NCBI GenBank assembly: GCA_035557095.1
Contig: DATMEB010000135.1
Span: 1 to 64,000 of the forward strand
From: JALZDI01 sp035557095
GTDB lineage: Bacteria; Actinomycetota; Actinomycetes; Propionibacteriales; Nocardioidaceae
Reading direction: 5' to 3'
DNA length: 64,000 bases
Shown: piece after piece, positions 26,149 through 34,825 of the stretch
Numbering within the stretch: position 1 is the first letter of the stretch
How the letters are laid out: each line of letters begins with the position of its first letter
Program-made: the position numbers and the translations under genes
Notes under the pieces: generated by a model
What the model saw: only the letters and a program-made list of their open reading frames with translations
What the model was told of the DNA's origin: nothing
The model's database searches: none

Positions 26149-26982
26149 GTGGGCCAGTCAGCCAGCAACCCGCCAGCCGACGGTGCCGGTGATCCCGCGA
26201 GCGGCAGAGCCGTCGCGGTAGCAGCGGTCGACCTCGCCTTCGGCGCGGCCGGGGTCGTCCTCGAGGCGGCCGCGGTCGCCGGGCGCGGTGCGCGCAGGGC
26301 AGTCGGGCCGGTCATCGGCCCGGTGATCGCGCCCGTCGCCGAGACCGTGATGCGCCCACCGGTGCTGCCGGGGCGGTGGCAGCCCGCCCGTGTGCTGGCT
26401 GCGCTCGGGCGGCGCGGGGCCGAGCGCGAGGCCGCTCTGCGGCGTGACCTGTCCCGGCTCCTGGACGCGGTCGTCCCGGTGGTGGCCGAGGAGGTCCTGC
26501 GCCGCGCCCGGGTGGCGGACCTCGTCGCCCGGTACGTCGACGTCGACGTCATCGTCGCGAGCGCGGACCTCGACGTCGCCGCGGCCCGCCTGGACGCCGA
26601 CGCCGTCGCACGACGGGTGGATCTCGACGCGATCGTCGAACGTCTCGACCTCACCGAGATCGTGCTGCAGCGCGTCAACCTCGACGTGCTCGTGCCGGCG
26701 GTCCTCGCCCGGATCGACCTTCCCGGCCTGGCCGAGGAGGTCATCGACGCGATCGACCTCCCCGAGATCATCCGCGAGTCGACCGGCTCGATGGCCTCGG
26801 AGACCGTGCAGGGCGTACGCCTGCAGAGCATCGCGGCCGACGACGCGGTCGGACGCGCGGTGGACCGGCTGCTGTTGCGCCGCAACCGACGGCCATCGGG
26901 ACCCGCGGGTGCCGCGGCGGTTGTGCAGCCCGGGAACGAGGGGGGTGCCGCCATGCCGAGCGGTGACCCGGGGCGGTCATGA
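26149..26982 (+). CDS. uncharacterised repeat-containing protein
   Basis: About 277 residues, family not named. After a Gly/Ala-rich region (about 20-60, GAAGVVLEAAAVAGRGARRAVGPV) comes a run of degenerate 12-16-residue repeats built on V-D-L-D-x-I-V-x-R-L (VDLDAIVERL, LDLTEIVLQRV, NLDVLVPAVLARI, DLPGLAEEVIDAI, DLPEIIRES; about 125-215). This suggests a regular solenoid or helical stack. The GTG at 26149 is the best start; the frame is open from 26077. Its stop overlaps the RDD gene start by 4 bases, so they are co-translated. Confidence 0.65.
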   Translation: MGQSASNPPADGAGDPASGRAVAVAAVDLAFGAAGVVLEAAAVAGRGARRAVGPVIGPVIAPVAETVMRPPVLPGRWQPARVLAALGRRGAEREAALRRDLSRLLDAVVPVVAEEVLRRARVADLVARYVDVDVIVASADLDVAAARLDADAVARRVDLDAIVERLDLTEIVLQRVNLDVLVPAVLARIDLPGLAEEVIDAIDLPEIIRESTGSMASETVQGVRLQSIAADDAVGRAVDRLLLRRNRRPSGPAGAAAVVQPGNEGGAAMPSGDPGRS

Positions 26983-27479
26983 ACGAGGGCGGGGTGTCGC
27001 CGGTCCCGCGTGAGGCGAGGCCCTACCAGGGCCTGAACGCGGGACTCGTGACCAGGATGGCCGCGGCCGCCGTCGACGCGGGCGTCGTGGCCGTGGTGCT
27101 GGTGGGGGCGTACCTGGGGCGGGCCGCACTGTCGTACATGGTGGACCCGTTGGGGTTCCGCTTCCCGGACCCGGCGGTTCTGCTCAGCCTGACATGGGCC
27201 TTCGTCGTGCTGGTCGTCTACCTCACCGGTGCCTGGACCATCAGCGGACGCACGTACGGCGACCACGTGATGGGCCTGCGGGTGGTGGGGCGAAGCGGAA
27301 GACCGCTCCGGCTGCCCGCAGCATTCCTCCGCGCGCTGTTCTGCGCCGGGTTTCCGATCGGGCTGCTGTGGTGCGCGGGCAGCCGGGAGCGCCGCTCCAT
27401 CCAGGACCTGCTGCTGCGCACCTCGGTGGTCTACGACTGGCAGCCGCGACCCTCCAAGGCGCTCGCGACCGGTGCCTGA
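26979..27479 (+). CDS. RDD family membrane protein
   Basis: 166 residues with three hydrophobic helices. The RDD signature is relaxed: TRMAAAAVDAGVVAVVLVG near the N-terminus with Arg and Asp in the first helix, WTISGRTYGDHVMGLRVVG after the second, and RRSIQDLLLRTSVVYDW near the end. RDD proteins are small membrane proteins, some linked to ion transport. It overlaps the repeat protein by ATGA, suggesting that the two products act together. Confidence 0.85.
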   Translation: MNEGGVSPVPREARPYQGLNAGLVTRMAAAAVDAGVVAVVLVGAYLGRAALSYMVDPLGFRFPDPAVLLSLTWAFVVLVVYLTGAWTISGRTYGDHVMGLRVVGRSGRPLRLPAAFLRALFCAGFPIGLLWCAGSRERRSIQDLLLRTSVVYDWQPRPSKALATGA

Positions 27480-27497
27480 CCGCGCAGGGCGCCAGGG

Positions 27498-28898
27498 TCA
27501 CCTCACCGTCGCGTCGGCGGGCGGCGAGTCGAACGACTGTCCGTAGATGTCCCGGTGCGGCATCTGCTGCATGCCGAAGGCCCGCTCCCGCCGCGTCTCA
27601 CGGCTGAATGCCAGCGCCCAGGTGAGAAGGGCGCCGGCCCGGTTGCGGAACCCCGTGAGGAACGCGATGTGGATGCCCAGCCACGCCACCCAGCCGAGAC
27701 GGCCGCCGAGATGCAGCCGGCGCAGTGACACGACGGCGTTCCCGCGGGAGATGTACGCCGCGGAGCCCAGGTCGTGGTAGCGGAACGGCCGGAACGGCTC
27801 GTCCGTCCCCTCGAGCCGGTGCCCGATCCGCCGGGCCGAGTAGAACCCCGCCTGCATCGCGACCTCACCGACCCCCGGCAGTCCGTCGAGGCTCATCAGG
27901 TCGCCGACGACCGAGATCTCGGGATGCCCGGGCAGGGTCAGGTCGGGTTCGACGAGCAGCCGCCCGGCGCGGTCCTGCCCGGCCCCGCAGGCCTGCGCCA
28001 CCTCGCCCGCCAGCGCGGGTGCCTCGACGCCCGCGGTCCACAGGACCGTCGCCGCCTCGTGGCGCGCATCCGTCCCGTCGGGGCCGGTGACCTGCAGCCC
28101 CCGGCTGTCGACAGCGGTCACGATCGAGCGCATGTGCAGCTCGACGCCCAGGTCGGCGAGTGAGTGTCGTGCCCGCGTCGAGAGCTTGGGCCCGAAGGCG
28201 GCCAGCGGCGAGTCGCCGCCGTCGAACAGCAGGATCCGCGCGTCGTGCGGGTCGATCTGCCGGAACTGGTCACGCAGCGTGTGCGTCGCGAGCTCGCGGA
28301 TCTGCCCGGCCAGCTCCACCCCCGTCGGCCCGGCTCCCACCAGCGCGAAGGTGAGCCACCGCCGGCGCTCGGCCGGGTCGGTGGCGGTCTGCGCCATCTC
28401 GAAGGCGCCGAAGACCCGTCGCCGGACCACCAGGGCGTCGGACAGAGTCTTCATCCCCGGTGCGTACGTCGCGAACTCGTCGTGACCGAAGTAGGACTGC
28501 CGGACACCCGCGGCCAGGATCAGGTCGTCGTAGGGCAGCTCCAGCGGGCTCCCGCCCGGCCGGCGCGCGAGCACGAGCCGGCGGTCCACGTCGATTCCGG
28601 TCACCTCGGCGAGGACGCAGTCGACGCTGCGGTGGCGCCGCAGGATGCTGCGCAGCGGCACGGCGATCTGGCCTTCGGAGAGGACGCCGGTGGCCACCTG
28701 GTACAGCAGCGGCTGGAACAGATGATGCGTGGACCGGTCGACCAGCGTGACCGAGACCGGCTTACGTGCCAGCGCCCGCGCGGCGAACAGCCCCGCGAAG
28801 CCGCCGCCGACCACGACGACGCGATGCTCTGGCCCAGCCGGTTCCGCGGGCCGATCCCGTTGGCCTGTCCGGTGCCTGCGCAGCAGCGTGCGCGCCAT
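27498..28898 (-). CDS. ndh: type II NADH dehydrogenase (FAD-dependent)
   Basis: About 466 residues. NDH-2 passes electrons from NADH to quinone without pumping protons. It has the FAD-binding VVVVGGGFAGLFAARAL (about 26-42), STHHLFQPLLYQVATGVLSEGQI, the NADH-binding FALVGAGPTGVELAGQI (about 165), and GDLMSLDG, GVGEVAMQAG for the second FAD motif. The C-terminal WLGIHIAFLTGFRNRAGALLTWALAF is a membrane anchor. It lies downstream of the GMC gene on one strand, the two separated by a 12-bp tandem repeat that carries in-frame GTG codons, so the start (ATG 28898 or a GTG in the repeat) is uncertain. Confidence 0.88.
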   Translation of the reverse strand: MARTLLRRHRTGQRDRPAEPAGPEHRVVVVGGGFAGLFAARALARKPVSVTLVDRSTHHLFQPLLYQVATGVLSEGQIAVPLRSILRRHRSVDCVLAEVTGIDVDRRLVLARRPGGSPLELPYDDLILAAGVRQSYFGHDEFATYAPGMKTLSDALVVRRRVFGAFEMAQTATDPAERRRWLTFALVGAGPTGVELAGQIRELATHTLRDQFRQIDPHDARILLFDGGDSPLAAFGPKLSTRARHSLADLGVELHMRSIVTAVDSRGLQVTGPDGTDARHEAATVLWTAGVEAPALAGEVAQACGAGQDRAGRLLVEPDLTLPGHPEISVVGDLMSLDGLPGVGEVAMQAGFYSARRIGHRLEGTDEPFRPFRYHDLGSAAYISRGNAVVSLRRLHLGGRLGWVAWLGIHIAFLTGFRNRAGALLTWALAFSRETRRERAFGMQQMPHRDIYGQSFDSPPADATVR

Positions 28899-28970
28899 CT
28901 CCCTCACCGGCCCAGTCACCGGCCCAGTCACCGGCCCGGTCACCGGCCCGGTCACCGGCCGGCTCACCGG
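28899..28970. repeat. 12-bp minisatellite between GMC and NDH-2 genes
   Basis: Six 12-base units, the four central ones CCCAGTCACCGG or CCCGGTCACCGG on the plus strand. On the minus strand they read as Val-Thr-Gly-Pro repeats in frame with NDH-2. The GMC stop codon (28964-28966) lies in the last unit. Confidence 0.9.
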
Positions 28971-30544
28971 AGCCGTTCGAGCAGATGGTCGCCGACGCGC
29001 ATCGCGTTCGCCATCGCGGTCATCGACGGGTTCACCGCGCCGATGCTGGGGAAGAAACTCGTGTCCACGACGTAGAGGTTGTCCACGTCGTGCGCCCGGC
29101 AGTTGACGTCCAGCGCGCTCGCCAGTGGGTCGGTGCCGAACCGTACCGTGCCCGCCTGGTGCGCAGTCGCGCCGATCGGCATCGTCTTGTGCAGGTAGAT
29201 GCTGTGCTCGAGCAGGTGCCGTCGCTGCAGGCCGAGGTCGCCGAGGATGTGCTCGAGCTTGCGGCGCAGCCGCTGTACGCCCTCGACGTTGTTGTTCTCG
29301 TCGAGGCTCAGGTGGATCTGCCCGTCGCGGTCCAGGGTCACCCGGTTGTCCGGGAGCGGCAGGTCCTCGCCGCACAGCCAGAAGTCCACGGCGTGGTGAG
29401 CCAGCACCTCGAACGGGACGTCCGGCGCGACCTTGCCGATCCATCGCGGAGCCTCGGCGTGGATCTGCACCTCGTCCGACTTTCCGAGCATCTGGATGCC
29501 GCCCAGCGGGTAGTCCCAGTCGTCGGCGCCGTGGTACCAGTCGTTGAGCGCCAGCGTCTTCTGGAATCGCGTCGGGTTGGGCTCCTCCGAGACCGCCATC
29601 AGCGCGCTGTTGTTGTGCCGCATGTAGTGCCGCCCGACCACGCCCGAGCGGTTGGCGAGCCCGTCGGGGTTGACCTCGCTCGCCGAGCGGAGCAGCAGCG
29701 CGGCCGAGTTCACCGCTCCACACGCGACCACGACGACGTCGCCGGTGAAGGTGGCCTCGACGCCGTGCTTGAGCTCGGTCACGACCTTGGTGACGGTGCG
29801 GCCCGTCGGGTCGGTCTCGAGGCGGCGCACGTGCGCGTGGGTCACCAGCGTGACGTTGTCGTAGGACAGGACCGGGTCGACGCACACGACCTGCGCGTCC
29901 GACTTCGCCTCCAGCAGGCACGGGAACCCGTCGACGCGGCTGCAGCGGATGCACGCACTCGTCCTCGTCGCCTCGCCGTGCTCGTCCTCGTCCAGGTCCA
30001 CGCCGATCGGCAGGTGGAACGGGTGCAGGCCGAGCTTGCCCAGGTCGTCGCTGAGCTGCTGGATCCGGGGCGCGTGCGACACCGGCGGCCGGCTGTACTG
30101 CGCGCTGGTGGGCCCCCCGGTCGGGTCCTCGCCGTGACGTCCGTGCACGCGGTACAGGTGCTCGGCCTGGGTGTAGTACGGCTCCAGGTCCCCGTAGTCG
30201 ATCGGCCAGGCCGGTGAGATCCCGCCGTAGTGGGTGATCTCGCCGAAGTCCTCGGGTCGAAGCCGGAACAGCGCGGCACCGTAGAACTTGGTGTTGCCGC
30301 CGACGTAGTAGTTGACCTCGGGCTGGAAGGCCTTGCCATGCCTGTCGTACCACTGCTCGGTGGTGAGGTACTTCCCGCGGACGAACACCGCCTTGGAGTC
30401 CCAGTTGTCCATCTCCCGCGGGAGGAACGTGCCCCGGTCCAGCCACAGGATCCTCAGCCCCGCCGATGCCAGCCGGTGACCGAGAGTGCCGCCGCCTGCT
30501 CCCGTCCCGATGATCACGACGTCGTAGTGCCGGTCGTCCGCCAT
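28964..30544 (-). CDS. GMC family oxidoreductase
   Basis: About 526 residues of the glucose-methanol-choline family, an FAD enzyme oxidising alcohols or sugars. FAD-binding VVIIGTGAGGGTLGHRLASAG is at the N-terminus, GGNTKFYGAALFRL near 95, and the Cys-rich CIRCSRVDGFPC near 195. The C-terminal half has ATAHQAGTVRFG with the likely catalytic His, and NLYVVDTSFFPSIGAVNPSMT. Substrate unknown. GGAGGAGGGG precedes the ATG at 30544. It probably forms an operon with NDH-2, which could take electrons on to quinone. Dyad site 4 lies 98 bases upstream. Confidence 0.88.
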   Translation of the reverse strand: MADDRHYDVVIIGTGAGGGTLGHRLASAGLRILWLDRGTFLPREMDNWDSKAVFVRGKYLTTEQWYDRHGKAFQPEVNYYVGGNTKFYGAALFRLRPEDFGEITHYGGISPAWPIDYGDLEPYYTQAEHLYRVHGRHGEDPTGGPTSAQYSRPPVSHAPRIQQLSDDLGKLGLHPFHLPIGVDLDEDEHGEATRTSACIRCSRVDGFPCLLEAKSDAQVVCVDPVLSYDNVTLVTHAHVRRLETDPTGRTVTKVVTELKHGVEATFTGDVVVVACGAVNSAALLLRSASEVNPDGLANRSGVVGRHYMRHNNSALMAVSEEPNPTRFQKTLALNDWYHGADDWDYPLGGIQMLGKSDEVQIHAEAPRWIGKVAPDVPFEVLAHHAVDFWLCGEDLPLPDNRVTLDRDGQIHLSLDENNNVEGVQRLRRKLEHILGDLGLQRRHLLEHSIYLHKTMPIGATAHQAGTVRFGTDPLASALDVNCRAHDVDNLYVVDTSFFPSIGAVNPSMTAMANAMRVGDHLLERLR

Positions 30545-30641
30545 TCCCGCCCCTCCTCCGGTAAACGGACCCTGTTCGGCCGGTGCCATCGAGGCCCGGG
30601 CGGTCCCCCACCATCGTTCGGCAGCACGCCGTCCGCTGCCA

Positions 30642-30658
30642 TCGTCCGTCAGGGATGA
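30642..30658. promoter_or_regulatory. dyad site 4: TCGTCC-N5-GGATGA
   Basis: One mismatch in the left arm; spacer GTCAG. It stands midway between the divergent GMC and zwf genes (98 and 85 bases from the starts). Confidence 0.5.
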
Positions 30659-30743
30659 GGCAGACCGGTGCTCCCGTGCGGTTGGCTACCGGTGGGTGAC
30701 GCACAAGGGAGTCGCACGAGGCTGTGACACGACGGAGGCGAAC

Positions 30744-32171
30744 ATGACCGCATCGACCACCGGCCGGACCCTGCACGGCCAGGAGGAGGCGGCCGACGTC
30801 TTCGTCGTGTTCGGGATCACCGGCGACCTGGCCAAGGTCATGACCTTCCGGTCGCTGTACCGGCTGGAGAAGCGCGGACTGCTGAACTGCCCGGTCGTCG
30901 GGGTCGCCGTCGAGGACTGGGAGGTCGACGCCCTCATCGCCCGGGCACGCGAGTCGATCATCGCGTGCGGGGAGAAGCTCGACGAGGCGGTGTTCGAGCG
31001 GTTCGCGCAGCGACTGTCCTACGTGCCTGGCGACTTCGCCCAGGCCGACACGTACCAGCGCGTGGCCGACGCCATCAAGAACGCCGAGCACCCCGTGTTC
31101 TACCTGGAGATCCCGCCGTCGCTGTTCGGCACCGTCGTGAAGGGGATCGCCGAGGCCGGGCTCACCCGAGGTGGCCGGGTCGTGGTGGAGAAGCCGTTCG
31201 GGCACGACCTGGCGTCGGCGCGGGCGCTCGCGGCCGACCTGCACGAGTACGTCGACGAGTCGCGGCTGTGCCGGATCGACCACTACCTGGGCAAGATGGG
31301 GCTCGAGGAGATCCTGTACCTGCGGTTCGCCAACACGATCATCGAGCCGCTGTGGAACCGCAACTACGTCTCCTGCGTGGAGATCACGATGGCCGAGAGC
31401 TTCGGCGTCGAGGACCGGGGGCACTTCTACGACCCCGTCGGCGCACTGCGCGACGTCGTGGTCAACCACCTCATGCAGGTCGTCTCGGCCGCGGCGATGG
31501 AGCCGCCGGGCGGGCGCGGCCGGGACGCGCTCGCGCAGGCGGAGCTCACCGTGCTGGGTTCGATCGCCGAGGCCGACCCGGCGGCGTACGTGCGCGGTCA
31601 GTACGACGGCTACCGGTCCATCGACGGCGTCGCTGCCGACTCGTCGACCGAGACCTTTGCGGCCATGCGGCTGGAGATCGACAACTGGCGCTGGTCCGGC
31701 GTTCCGTTCTACATCCGGACCGGCAAGCGCCTGCCGATGACGCAGACCGAGCTGCGGGTCGTGTTCCGCGAGCCGCCGCCGGTGGCGTACGCGTTCGGGG
31801 CCGCGCCCGGCCGGTCCCCGGTTCCCGACCAGCTCGTGGTCCGGCTCGATCCGAACACCGGGCTTCGGCTGGTGGCGGACGCGCACCGCGCCGACGCCGA
31901 CGGTCCGGGCGAGGTCACGCTGGACATGGAGTTCGCGCAGGAGGGCGGCGAGGGGCCCACGCCCTACGAGGTGCTGCTGCAGGCGGCGATGACCGGTGAG
32001 ACGAGCCGCTTCAAGCGTCAGGACGTGGTCGAGGAGTGCTGGCGCGTCATGGAGCCGCTGCTCGACGCGCCCCCACCGGTGCACCGCTACAAGCCGGGCA
32101 CCTGGGGCCCGCCGGAGGCCGCGGGCCTGGTCGAGGGCACCGGTGGCTGGCACGGCCCCTGGCTGGACTAG
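30744..32171 (+). CDS. zwf: glucose-6-phosphate dehydrogenase
   Basis: Entry enzyme of the oxidative pentose phosphate pathway, making NADPH. About 475 residues: nucleotide-binding VFGITGDLAKV (about 16-26), PPSLFGTVVKGI, and the active-site RIDHYLGKMGLEEI (about 175-188) with catalytic His; FYIRTGKRLP near 325 and KPGTWGP at the end. The dinucleotide motif (GITGDLAKVMTF) departs from the more common GASGDLAKRKL form. No opcA, tal or tkt lies beside it, unlike the main actinobacterial zwf operon, so it may be a second, stress-linked copy. GGAGG precedes the ATG. Dyad site 4 is 85 bases upstream. Confidence 0.93.
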   Translation: MTASTTGRTLHGQEEAADVFVVFGITGDLAKVMTFRSLYRLEKRGLLNCPVVGVAVEDWEVDALIARARESIIACGEKLDEAVFERFAQRLSYVPGDFAQADTYQRVADAIKNAEHPVFYLEIPPSLFGTVVKGIAEAGLTRGGRVVVEKPFGHDLASARALAADLHEYVDESRLCRIDHYLGKMGLEEILYLRFANTIIEPLWNRNYVSCVEITMAESFGVEDRGHFYDPVGALRDVVVNHLMQVVSAAAMEPPGGRGRDALAQAELTVLGSIAEADPAAYVRGQYDGYRSIDGVAADSSTETFAAMRLEIDNWRWSGVPFYIRTGKRLPMTQTELRVVFREPPPVAYAFGAAPGRSPVPDQLVVRLDPNTGLRLVADAHRADADGPGEVTLDMEFAQEGGEGPTPYEVLLQAAMTGETSRFKRQDVVEECWRVMEPLLDAPPPVHRYKPGTWGPPEAAGLVEGTGGWHGPWLD

Positions 32172-32231
32172 GACGGCTCGGGCTCTTGGACTGGGCCCGC
32201 CCGCCCGCGCGCACCGCACTCAGCGCCGGCG

Positions 32232-33311
32232 TCACCCCGGGCGGACCACCGGCGGACTCGCCGGCGGTGGCTCGCCGGATGGCGAGGCCGGCTCGCCCGC
32301 ACCATGCGTGCGAGTCGGCGGCTGCTCCGCCGGTGGGCTGAGACGGCGGCGGAACACCACGTAGGCCCACCCTTGGTACAGCAGCACAAGTGGCATGAAG
32401 ATCGCGGCGGTGACGGTCATGACCTGCAGCGCGTAGTCGCCGGAGGCGGTGTTCTGCACGGTCAGGTTGAAGGCCGCGCTCGTGCTCGACACCAGCACGT
32501 TCGGGTAGAGCGCCGCGAACAGCGACCCCACGCTCGCGGTCATCGCGAGCGCGGTCGCGGCGAAGGTGAGCCCGTCGCGTCTGCCCAGCATCGCCAGCGA
32601 GGCGACTACGAGGACGGGTGCGGCGACCAGGGCCGTCAGGGCGAGCGGGTCGACGTCTGCCAGCCGGGTCGTCCAGACCACGAAGACCACGAGCGCGGCG
32701 AGGGCCAGCACGCCGGCCACCCGTCCGAGACGCAGTGCGCGGGCGCGCAGCCCGGCCGTCGTACGCAGCGCCAGGAACGTGGCGCCGTGCAGCAGGCACA
32801 GCAGCACCAGCGTCAGCGCGGTCCACAGCCCGAAGGGTGTGAAGAGGTCCAGGAACGACCCGGTGTACTCCTGGTTCCGGTCGACCGGCAGGCCGGCCAG
32901 AAGGTCGCCCAGCGCGATGCCGATCACCAGCGGCGCGAGCAGGCTGCCGATCGTGAGCGTGCCGCTCCACGTGTGCCGCCAGCGGGGTACGTCTACCTTG
33001 CCGCGAAACTCGAACGAGACGCCACGCATGATCAGAGCCATCAGCAGGAGGACGATCGCGAGGTAGCTTGCGGAGAACCACGTCGCGTACCAGTCGGGGA
33101 ACGCCGCGAAGATGCCCGCGCCGCCCACGACCAGCCACACCTCGTTGCCGTCCCAGAACGGGCCGATGGTGTTGATGGCGACGCGACGTTCGTCCTCGTT
33201 GCGGCCGACGAGCCGGTGCAGCGCGCCCACGCCGAAGTCGAACCCCTCGAGCACGAAGAAGCCGGTCCACAGCACCGCCACGATCCCGAACCACAGGTCC
33301 GGCAGGGTCAT
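32232..33311 (-). CDS. cydB: cytochrome bd oxidase subunit II
   Basis: 359 residues, with eight or nine hydrophobic helices and the CydB hallmarks LWFGIVAVLWTGFFVLEGFDFGVG (first helix) and INTIGPFWDGNEVWLVVGGAGIFAAFP. It forms the quinol oxidase with CydA, reducing oxygen at high affinity without pumping protons. The last 40 residues are a Pro/Ser-rich tail. GGAGG lies before the ATG; it starts 12 bases after cydA. Confidence 0.96.
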   Translation of the reverse strand: MTLPDLWFGIVAVLWTGFFVLEGFDFGVGALHRLVGRNEDERRVAINTIGPFWDGNEVWLVVGGAGIFAAFPDWYATWFSASYLAIVLLLMALIMRGVSFEFRGKVDVPRWRHTWSGTLTIGSLLAPLVIGIALGDLLAGLPVDRNQEYTGSFLDLFTPFGLWTALTLVLLCLLHGATFLALRTTAGLRARALRLGRVAGVLALAALVVFVVWTTRLADVDPLALTALVAAPVLVVASLAMLGRRDGLTFAATALAMTASVGSLFAALYPNVLVSSTSAAFNLTVQNTASGDYALQVMTVTAAIFMPLVLLYQGWAYVVFRRRLSPPAEQPPTRTHGAGEPASPSGEPPPASPPVVRPG

Positions 33312-33323
33312 CTCCGTCCTCCC

Positions 33324-34727
33324 TCAGTAGGCCAGGGCCGGCGTGCCCGCGCCCGCCCCTTCTTCATCGGGTGGAGTCTCGTCGGGTGGGGCCGGGTCGA
33401 GCTCGCGGCGCGCGTAGCGCAGCATCAGGAACGCGTCGACGAACCCGAGCGCGGCGTACAGCACCAGGAACACGGCCAGGCTGATCGCGACCTCGACCGT
33501 GCTCACCGAGGTGGACACGCCGTCGGCGGTCGTCATCAACCCCTGCACCAGCCACGGCTGGCGGCCGTTCTCGGTCAGCATCCAGCCGGCGGTGTTCATC
33601 AGGAACGGCGTGACCACCGCCCATGACGCGACCACCAGGAACACCCGGGACGTGGCCAGCTTCCGGCGGTAGGCCAGCCAGATCCCCCAGAGCGCGAGCA
33701 GCGACACGGCCGAGCCGAGGTAGGCCATCACCCGCATCGACCAGTACTGGACGAAGACGTTGGGGACGTAGTCGCCCGGCCCGTACTGCTGCTGGTAGCG
33801 GTTCTGCACGGAGTCCATGCCCTCGACCCGGCCGTTCCAGGTGCCGGTCGCCAGCAGCGACAGCAGGTGCGGCACCTCGATGAGCTGCGTGGGTGTGCGG
33901 TCGTCGTTGCCGCCGCCGATCTGGAACAGCGAGAACGAGCACGGCTGGCAGGTCGTCCACTGCGCCTCGGCGGCGGCGATCTTCATCGGCTGGTAGCGGG
34001 CCTCCTCCACCCCGAGCCTGCTGCCGACCATGAGCGCGAGCACCGAGACCGGCAGCAGCACGACGAGCGAGAGGGTCGCGGAGGTGCGGAACAGCGCGGC
34101 CTTCCGGCGCAGCTGCCAGGCTGAGACCGCGAGCATCACCATCGCCCCGGTGAGCAGGGACGCCAGGATCACGTGCACGTAGGCCCACACGAAGATCGTG
34201 TTGGTGAACATGTCGCCGATCGAGCTCAGCTGCGGTCGGCCGCTCTCCGGGTCGGTGGTGTAGCCCACCGGGTGCTGCATCCACGAGTTCGCGGCCATGA
34301 TGAACGCCGCCGACAGCGCCGCCCCGAAAGCGACCAGCCAGACGGTCAGCAGGTGCACGCGGCGGGGGAGGACGTTCCAGCCGAACACCCACAGCCCCAG
34401 GAACGTCGACTCGAGGAAGAACGCCGCCAGACCCTCCATCGCCAGCGGCGCACCGAAGACGTCGCCGACGAAGCGCGAGTACGCCGACCAGTTCATGCCG
34501 AACTGGAACTCCTGGACCAGGCCGGTGACGACGCCGACCGCGACGTTGATCAGCAGCAACGTGCCGAAGAACCGCGTGAGCCGCTTGTGGTCGGGGTTCC
34601 CGGACCGGAACCACTTTGTGTGGAGCACGGCGACCAGGAACGCGAGACCGATCGTGAGGGGGACGAACAGGAAGTGGTAGATGCTCGTGGCGGCGAACTG
34701 CGACCGCGCCAGGTCGAGTGCGTCCAC
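33324..34727 (-). CDS. cydA: cytochrome bd oxidase subunit I
   Basis: About 467 residues, the haem-carrying subunit. It starts DALDLARSQFAATSIYHFLFVPLTIGLAFLVA, with the haem ligand His near residue 18. FQFGMNWSAYSRFVGDVFGAPLAMEGLAAFFLEST carries conserved Glu residues; GWMLTENGRQPW is near the end. The quinol loop is short, as in Actinobacteria. The GTG at 34727 fits the family start. The 98-base gap to cydC holds dyad site 5, so cydAB probably has its own promoter within the cydDCAB group. Confidence 0.96.
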   Translation of the reverse strand: MDALDLARSQFAATSIYHFLFVPLTIGLAFLVAVLHTKWFRSGNPDHKRLTRFFGTLLLINVAVGVVTGLVQEFQFGMNWSAYSRFVGDVFGAPLAMEGLAAFFLESTFLGLWVFGWNVLPRRVHLLTVWLVAFGAALSAAFIMAANSWMQHPVGYTTDPESGRPQLSSIGDMFTNTIFVWAYVHVILASLLTGAMVMLAVSAWQLRRKAALFRTSATLSLVVLLPVSVLALMVGSRLGVEEARYQPMKIAAAEAQWTTCQPCSFSLFQIGGGNDDRTPTQLIEVPHLLSLLATGTWNGRVEGMDSVQNRYQQQYGPGDYVPNVFVQYWSMRVMAYLGSAVSLLALWGIWLAYRRKLATSRVFLVVASWAVVTPFLMNTAGWMLTENGRQPWLVQGLMTTADGVSTSVSTVEVAISLAVFLVLYAALGFVDAFLMLRYARRELDPAPPDETPPDEEGAGAGTPALAY

Positions 34728-34806
34728 GACGCCACCACCCCCTCCCGCGCGTGCTCCGTCCCGCCTGGCTCGTGTCCCAGCCTCGTGCGGACGCCTCCGG
34801 GCGGCG

Positions 34807-34823
34807 TCATCCGCCCGGGATGA
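34807..34823. promoter_or_regulatory. dyad site 5: TCATCC-N5-GGATGA
   Basis: Perfect arms, spacer GCCCG, in the intergenic gap between cydC and cydA, 80 bases upstream of the cydA GTG. Confidence 0.7.
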
Positions 34824-34825
34824 GA

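Noticed and set aside
27498..32219. 1573-codon open frame on the minus strand
   Set aside because: Only the last 466 codons (NDH-2) are real; the rest is the opposite or shifted frame of the zwf and GMC genes.
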